Source: Candidatus Terryibacteriota bacterium
Lineage (GTDB): Bacteria; Patescibacteriota; Minisyncoccia; UBA9983
Direction: 5' to 3'
Assembly (NCBI GenBank): GCA_016208535.1
Contig: JACQXW010000006.1
Coordinates: forward strand, 1 to 39,071
Length of the DNA: 39,071 nucleotides
The notes beneath the pieces are model-generated. The model was given only the letters and a program-made list of their open reading frames with translations, did no database searches and was not told where the DNA came from. This document shows, in pieces, positions 37,047 to 39,071 of the stretch. The translations under genes were made by a program, and so were the position numbers. Every line of letters begins with the position of its first letter. Position 1 is the stretch's first letter.

Positions 37047-38330
37047 TTATTTTGTGCTTAAAATTTTTCGCAGTTCTTCGCGGGCGGTTTCTCTGTCGTC
37101 CCATTTTATTTTTGTTCCCTTTGGGCCCATGAGCCATGGTTCGCTGCCCTTGCCGGTGATTATCACTGCGTCGCCGGTTTGGGCATAAGAGAGCGCCTTG
37201 GCTATTGCCTCGTGTCTGCCCAAAATGATTTCAAAATTGGAATTTGGAAATTGGTCATTGGAAATTCCAGATTTTATATCTAATAAAATCTGGTTGGGGT
37301 CTTCGTCATAAGGATCTTCATTTGTGAGAATTATTTGGTCGCAGTGTTTGGAGGCGATTTTTCCCATTTCTGGCCGCTTCCATTTATCCCTTCCTCCGCC
37401 AGCAGAACCGAGCACACAAACTTTGCGCGAGGTCTGGAAAGTTTCATAAACTTTTTCCAAGGAATCGGGCGTGTGGGCATAATCGACTATTACAGAGAAA
37501 TTTTGCCCCTCATCAATTTTTTCCAGCCGGCCTTCTATCCCCTGAAATTTTTCTATCGCTTTTTTTATCGTTTCATTTCCGATATTTTGCGTTTTGCAAA
37601 AGGCGACGGCTGCCAAAATATTATAAAGATTGAACAAGCCGGAAAGTTTTGACTTTATTTCTATGTTGTCAAGAATGAAACTTAATCCGTCTTTTTGCAG
37701 ATTGTAATTTGAAACGTCTTTTAATCCGTATTTTATTTTCTGCGGAATATCAAATTTTAAAAAATACGGAGCAGCCGAGTCATCTTCATTAACTACCGCT
37801 AGCCTTCGTTTCTCTCTTGATTTTTCCAAATCCCTGAAATATCTCAATTTGGCGTCGCGGTATGCCTCAAACGAGCCGTGCGACTCAATGTGCTCGGGCG
37901 CGAGATTGGTGAAAATAAGCGCGTTTGTTTTTATGAATTTGTTTCTGTGCTGGACGGCGCCCTCAGAGGTCATTTCCAAAACAGCGTATTGGCATTTTTC
38001 TTTTACCGCCCTGCGCAAAAATTTTTGCAGAAAAAATCGGCCGGGCATTGTCATTTTGTATTCGTTTTTCCATGATTCTCTGCCGACCTTGAAGTGGAGA
38101 GAGGAGGTAAGGCTGGTTTTAAATCTCGCCTCTTCCAAAATGGCGCTGATAATTTCAATTGTGCTGGTTTTACCTTTGGTGCCGGTGACGCCAATCACAA
38201 AAATTTTCCGCGAGGGAAAGCGATAAATCACGGCCGCCAAAAAAGCCATCAGCCAGTGGTAAACCGGCTGCAGCGCCTTAAAAATCTTTTTCGGAATTAT
38301 TTTCCGTGCCAATCTTAAAATTTTTTCCAT
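37047..38330 (-). CDS. murE: MurE-type Mur ligase
   Basis: ATP-dependent ligase that adds the third residue to UDP-MurNAc-dipeptide, or a MurE relative. The 427 residues show a short N-terminal part with a hydrophobic helix (about 25-40), the P-loop GVTGTKGKTSTIEII, LEMTSEGAVQHRN, FTNLAPEHIESHG, VDYAHTPDSLEKVYETF, CVLGSAGGGRDKWKRPEMG and IITGKGSEPWL. The amino-acid specificity loop reads TNEDPYDEDP instead of the DNPR motif of diaminopimelate enzymes, so the third residue is uncertain. The N-terminal UDP-binding domain is shortened compared with E. coli MurE. An in-frame heptad array (37235-37262) gives NDQFPNSNFE. Confidence 0.9.
   Translation of the reverse strand: MEKILRLARKIIPKKIFKALQPVYHWLMAFLAAVIYRFPSRKIFVIGVTGTKGKTSTIEIISAILEEARFKTSLTSSLHFKVGRESWKNEYKMTMPGRFFLQKFLRRAVKEKCQYAVLEMTSEGAVQHRNKFIKTNALIFTNLAPEHIESHGSFEAYRDAKLRYFRDLEKSREKRRLAVVNEDDSAAPYFLKFDIPQKIKYGLKDVSNYNLQKDGLSFILDNIEIKSKLSGLFNLYNILAAVAFCKTQNIGNETIKKAIEKFQGIEGRLEKIDEGQNFSVIVDYAHTPDSLEKVYETFQTSRKVCVLGSAGGGRDKWKRPEMGKIASKHCDQIILTNEDPYDEDPNQILLDIKSGISNDQFPNSNFEIILGRHEAIAKALSYAQTGDAVIITGKGSEPWLMGPKGTKIKWDDRETAREELRKILSTK
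37235..37262. repeat. Heptad tandem array inside murE
   Basis: AATTGGA, ATTTGGA, AATTGGT, CATTGGA: four 7-bp units continuing into AATTCCA, in frame in a surface loop near the C-terminus. Confidence 0.8.
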
Positions 38331-38339
38331 TTTTATATT

Positions 38340-38903
38340 TTATTGTTTAGATGGCATCCAATTTTTATCAAGACCAACTTGTTTAAAGAAATCAAAAATA
38401 TCATCAGTTAGAAAAATAAATCTATCTTCCTCTTGAAAAAATAATCTTTCTTTTGAACCAGCTTTTTCTAAAAGATTGTTAATTAAATTATAAAAATTTT
38501 CAAGAGTTTTGTTGTATGGATCCTTTGGATTACTCATTATGTATTTTTGTCCATTTAATATTATGTAATAATTATCTTCTTTATCGTATTCATCTGCACT
38601 CAATTCATTTATAATCACACCTTCTTTTTTTAAAATATTTTCAAATTTACCAATTGCACCACTTACACCACCTTCCATTAAATCCTCGTAGTCAGTCAAG
38701 AAAATTCTTCCATCTAGAGAGACGTAATCTTCTATTTCCGTGTCAAGAGTTTTATTTTTTATAAAGTTTGATTTTATTTGCTTCCTTGCCTCATTTAAGT
38801 TTTCGGGTAGTGTAAATTTAAAATAATTTAAATCTTCTAATTTTTTTAAAATTTTATCTGCGTTCATAAAAATTGAAAATATTTTGTTTTTTAAAAATTT
38901 CAT
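38340..38903 (-). CDS. Cytoplasmic protein of unknown function
   Basis: A 187-residue protein, AT-richer than its neighbours, with many Asn, Lys, Asp and Phe. It has no membrane helix beyond a weak start. VSLDGRIFLTDYEDLMEGGVSGAIGKFENILKKEGVIINE and YDKEDNYYIILNGQKYIMSN suggest an alpha/beta fold of the kind seen in immunity-like proteins, but I cannot assign it. The last codons of ruvA (GGAGGG) act as its ribosome site, 10 nt before the ATG, so it is coupled to ruvA. A second start at residue 13 is possible. The base composition unlike its neighbours may mean transfer. Confidence 0.65.
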   Translation of the reverse strand: MKFLKNKIFSIFMNADKILKKLEDLNYFKFTLPENLNEARKQIKSNFIKNKTLDTEIEDYVSLDGRIFLTDYEDLMEGGVSGAIGKFENILKKEGVIINELSADEYDKEDNYYIILNGQKYIMSNPKDPYNKTLENFYNLINNLLEKAGSKERLFFQEEDRFIFLTDDIFDFFKQVGLDKNWMPSKQ

Positions 38904-38908
38904 GATTT

Positions 38909-39071
38909 TTATTTCCCTCCTAAATTTTTTAACGCCTCTTTGATGCGTTGACTGGCGCCTTCTATGCCATCTGGAATTTGTTTCATGGCCTCGCGGGCTT
39001 CGGAGAGCGAATAACCGAGCGATTGAAGCGCGCTCAAAACATCTTGGTCTTCTTTTAAAATTCCTCCGCTT
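38909..39071 (-). CDS. ruvA: Holliday junction protein RuvA, C-terminal part (cut by window edge)
   Basis: Only the last 53 residues or so are in the window: ILKEDQDVLSALQSLGYSLSEAREAMKQ and RIKEALKNLGGK with the stop at 38909-38911. This is the RuvA domain III, which contacts RuvB. The rest lies beyond position 39071. It completes the set of RuvA, RuvB and RuvC, each at a different place in the window. Confidence 0.85.
   Translation of the reverse strand, partial: SGGILKEDQDVLSALQSLGYSLSEAREAMKQIPDGIEGASQRIKEALKNLGGK

Overview
The window reads as a chromosomal segment of a small-genome bacterium of the Candidate Phyla Radiation (Patescibacteria), most likely a Parcubacteria-type lineage. 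The evidence is indirect but consistent: genes are packed tightly and convergent neighbours touch or overlap; informational genes dominate; several families are in compact versions (trigger factor without its PPIase domain, short YebC, exonuclease without a polymerase domain); tRNA genes carry no CCA; and many genes hold in-frame palindromic or short tandem insertions typical of these genomes. No rRNA, CRISPR array, prophage or classical transposase is visible. I could not run a phylogeny, so the placement is inference.

Layout. 1-4.8 kb (minus strand): a membrane-anchored unknown protein, a Cys-containing small protein, polynucleotide phosphorylase with a broken 3' end, a CBU_0592-like membrane protein, a NYN-domain nuclease-like protein and ribosomal protein S15. 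4.8-8.9 kb: a Xer recombinase, the CCA-adding enzyme, tRNA-Arg nested inside the halves of a disrupted tRNA, a truncated YraN, tRNA-Pro, an MgtC-family protein, a Cys-rich microprotein and tRNA-Gly. 8.9-13.9 kb: HU, RNase Y, phosphoglycerate mutase, ClpP and a compact trigger factor. 13.9-18.5 kb is the replication-origin block: jag-yidC-rnpA run one way and dnaA-oriC-dnaN-DUF721 the other. 18.5-24.3 kb: PBP1A, TyrRS, an acidic microprotein, RuvC, YebC and RuvB. 24.3-33.2 kb: a MITE-like element, a PilB/GspE ATPase, a 44-residue membrane microprotein with its own promoter, TsaE, two exported proteins, a stand-alone 5'-3' exonuclease, a receiver protein, DNA polymerase III delta and tRNA-Lys. 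33.2-39.1 kb: a DoxX-like protein, a lamin-tail-like protein, MutM, ThpR, a PaaX/Cas2-like regulator flanked by matching palindromes, a promoter-to-terminator unit of unknown nature, a MurE-type ligase, an unknown protein and the end of RuvA.

The genes cover replication start (DnaA, DnaN, HolA, DciA-like), recombination and repair (RuvA/B/C, Xer, MutM, exonuclease), RNA turnover and maturation (PNPase, RNase Y, RNase P protein, CCA enzyme, TsaE), protein folding, insertion and turnover (trigger factor, YidC, ClpP), and the envelope (PBP1A, MurE-like, type IV pilus ATPase, exported proteins).

The main unusual signals are: (1) at least eleven tandem arrays whose unit sequence differs by locus but whose period is always 7 bp, both between genes and in frame inside them; (2) more than a dozen short palindromic elements, mostly inserted in frame in surface loops of housekeeping proteins, with one in the D-loop of a tRNA; (3) a tRNA gene nested in the stem of another; (4) PNPase that has lost its S1 domain through an out-of-frame deletion, with the old C-terminal tail still readable in another frame; (5) a Cas2-fold regulator between two copies of one 30-nt palindrome; and (6) -10 boxes 6-8 nt before the start codon in at least eleven genes, implying leaderless mRNAs.
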